Of a stretch of DNA of 41,608 nt, positions 41,401 through 41,608 are shown one piece after another. The notes beneath the pieces were generated by a model, which saw nothing but the letters and a program-made list of their open reading frames with translations, ran no database searches and was not told where the DNA came from. Numbering within the stretch: the first letter of the stretch is position 1; every line of letters starts with the position of its first letter. Where the stretch lies: NCBI RefSeq assembly GCF_003113895.1, contig NZ_BDUD01000001.1, forward strand, positions 5,469,828-5,511,435. Reading direction: 5' to 3'. Both the position numbers and the translations under genes were made by a program. This DNA comes from Nostoc commune NIES-4072 (GTDB taxonomy: Bacteria; Cyanobacteriota; Cyanobacteriia; Cyanobacteriales; Nostocaceae).

Positions 41401-41608
41401 TTAAATTATTTTCAGCAAATGCTGAGTATTAGCAAAGAAATTAATAAACTTCAAAATGAATCATTAGCTTTATATCACATAGGTAGAACTTATCAAGAAT
41501 GGGGTAAATATGAGCAATCCATCAATTATTATCAACAAAGCCGCGACCTTTATCAAGAATTAGGCAAAGATAAAAATGTAGCTAATCAGTGGTACTGGCT
41601 AGGGATTT
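38434..41608 (+). CDS. NACHT-type STAND NTPase with C-terminal TPRs, cut by the window end
   Basis: Open from ATG 38434 to the last base: 1058 codons with no stop, C-terminus missing. Residues 1-~170 form an N-terminal domain with strands TTIIFAIAPE and NLILILWLNNAGFLDEFR and the motif APDFWDWREKIVEFE; it looks like a P-loop fold without Walker A, as in the inactive NTPase domains of bacterial TPR proteins (inference). Residues ~285-620: NACHT NTPase with Walker A ILGAPGAGKTTLLRYLALH (Gly290 region), Walker B CLMLLDGLDEVFD (about 396-406), VITSRIAGYRD, LTANPLLLTILALIH and FYGFMHLTFEEYFAARYIA. A helical region follows, then TPR units from about 890 (KYDKAIEMFELI, KFEQALNYFQQML, KYEQSINYYQQSRDLYQELG) continuing past the edge. 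A signal-sensing switch protein partnered with the upstream ATPase. Confidence 0.9.
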   Translation, partial: MLFQDSYSLSEADKAELNKLVSVLEISSNTTIIFAIAPESSPQHPVVRQLQESLATSDEKFTFDKFFYSQNSFHNFLYSLDDHQQRNLEAGRRLVMAFGIDQLPTPRLVKEMKQLNLGREELFGRNLILILWLNNAGFLDEFRHRAPDFWDWREKIVEFETRNPLLYPYLEWLIAENSYLKMSGVMQVNRQVDIFLDQIYVSLQAQWRQQVTDTSERSQRELEMLTVRQVQSSSRLKEMGFGSDDWDEPYDYEPLPKELISASVSSTKTVTQKVDLADAVRDNLYSVILGAPGAGKTTLLRYLALHFAIAKRDNLETVIVDNDAVEDNQKKELGKTVLPIFFRIADYAEKLKQQPELTLLEYLRQFYRQWEVHFQAEGEIETEVAGLLLDAMRQGKCLMLLDGLDEVFDQESRKQIVERINKFVDEFPSNKFVITSRIAGYRDVQLSSRFAEFTIEDMDSIQVERFLYRWCRTVEKAQQPDASEEQWLKKGTEQAQDILLAIQGNPGVERLTANPLLLTILALIHRNGDQLPNRRVKLYELAVQTLTEDWQLSKKLPDAPRVVLKETEVVELLAPLAYWMHEEKPSGLVTQREVEEKLAEKLAEFNDTEPESDSVRQAVGEFLRKVRETTGLFVERIPGFYGFMHLTFEEYFAARYIADKEQSEILELIQKHLNEPRWNEPLLLALGYYGSHFSTQFKKLAEKLFINLDKYQPVLQHGEIKITASNNDTTIIYSKEDESGNNLNKLEFKLRDLLFAGQVIAEIEINNIVIRKKPISKLVITYLGIDRDYEDDITKQLLRLLRKIEIFYQKGEVINLLKEAANDLTLSEEIRIKAKTAILYVACGESTGLVDCVTEIANQLEPLLFCEMRDLVQELGDEMTPVLENIHNKSCQTALNFLIAISYLRKDKYDKAIEMFELITDKLDSNLSVYIAWCYAICYQEKKVFEQAFSYYQECSEKLDQYNIGSSAFIRFWENRGICHRLHGKFEQALNYFQQMLSISKEINKLQNESLALYHIGRTYQEWGKYEQSINYYQQSRDLYQELGKDKNVANQWYWLGI

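Overview
The window looks like chromosome of a filamentous, heterocyst-forming cyanobacterium of the Nostoc/Anabaena group. The evidence is frequent GCGATCGC (HIP1) octamers, short tandem repeats (ATTAGTC, AATGACA, CCCAATA and AATTGCG types) between and inside genes, the fbp-tal-zwf-opcA gene order known from Nostoc, a protein with the Mo-dependent nitrogenase C-terminal domain, and haemagglutination-domain and STAND/WD40 proteins typical of this group. Species is not assigned.

Layout. 1-7.2 kb holds a minus-strand cluster of probable exported proteins: a haemagglutination (TPS-type) protein cut by the left edge, two small RTX-repeat proteins, a complete 904-residue haemagglutination protein, and a third gene that keeps the RTX genes' leader and first codons but has a different body. 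7.2-8.4 kb is non-coding, with a decayed gene fragment and a 21-bp minisatellite. 8.4-14.2 kb carries fbp, tal, zwf and opcA (sugar-phosphate recycling and the oxidative pentose phosphate pathway with the G6PDH activator). 14.4-18.9 kb holds a glutathione S-transferase, cobyrinate a,c-diamide synthase, an intact IS982-like element with target duplication, a GNAT acetyltransferase and a cyclic-nucleotide-binding protein. 19.5-24.2 kb has a CadD-like transporter, an exported pentapeptide-repeat protein, a truncated Rpn/DUF4351 protein and recJ. 24.3-27.0 kb is a GNAT gene split by an IS200/IS605 element whose tnpA is intact but whose tnpB is broken by nested insertions. 27.3-29.1 kb has a stand-alone Fe-S PD-(D/E)XK nuclease and two tiny membrane proteins. 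29.6-33.1 kb is an HTH-NB-ARC-WD40 STAND protein with 13 nearly identical blades. 33.1-36.8 kb returns to housekeeping genes (a small membrane protein, def, a Mo-nitro_C protein, ftsX, a DUF3598 protein). 36.9-41.6 kb has a hicA remnant, then a two-gene NTPase cassette: a P-loop ATPase followed by a NACHT-TPR protein that runs off the right edge.

The most interesting parts are the two STAND-type loci (29.6-33.1 and 37.1-41.6 kb), which are candidate conflict or signalling systems, and the intensity of repeat traffic. Two copies of a ~92-bp element have perfect 13-bp terminal inverted repeats and different 5-bp flanking duplications. Low-complexity repeats are inserted in frame in cobB and at about three sites in recJ. 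A tnpB carries a MITE-like insertion and a heptamer/hairpin insertion. No rRNA, tRNA or CRISPR array was recognised.
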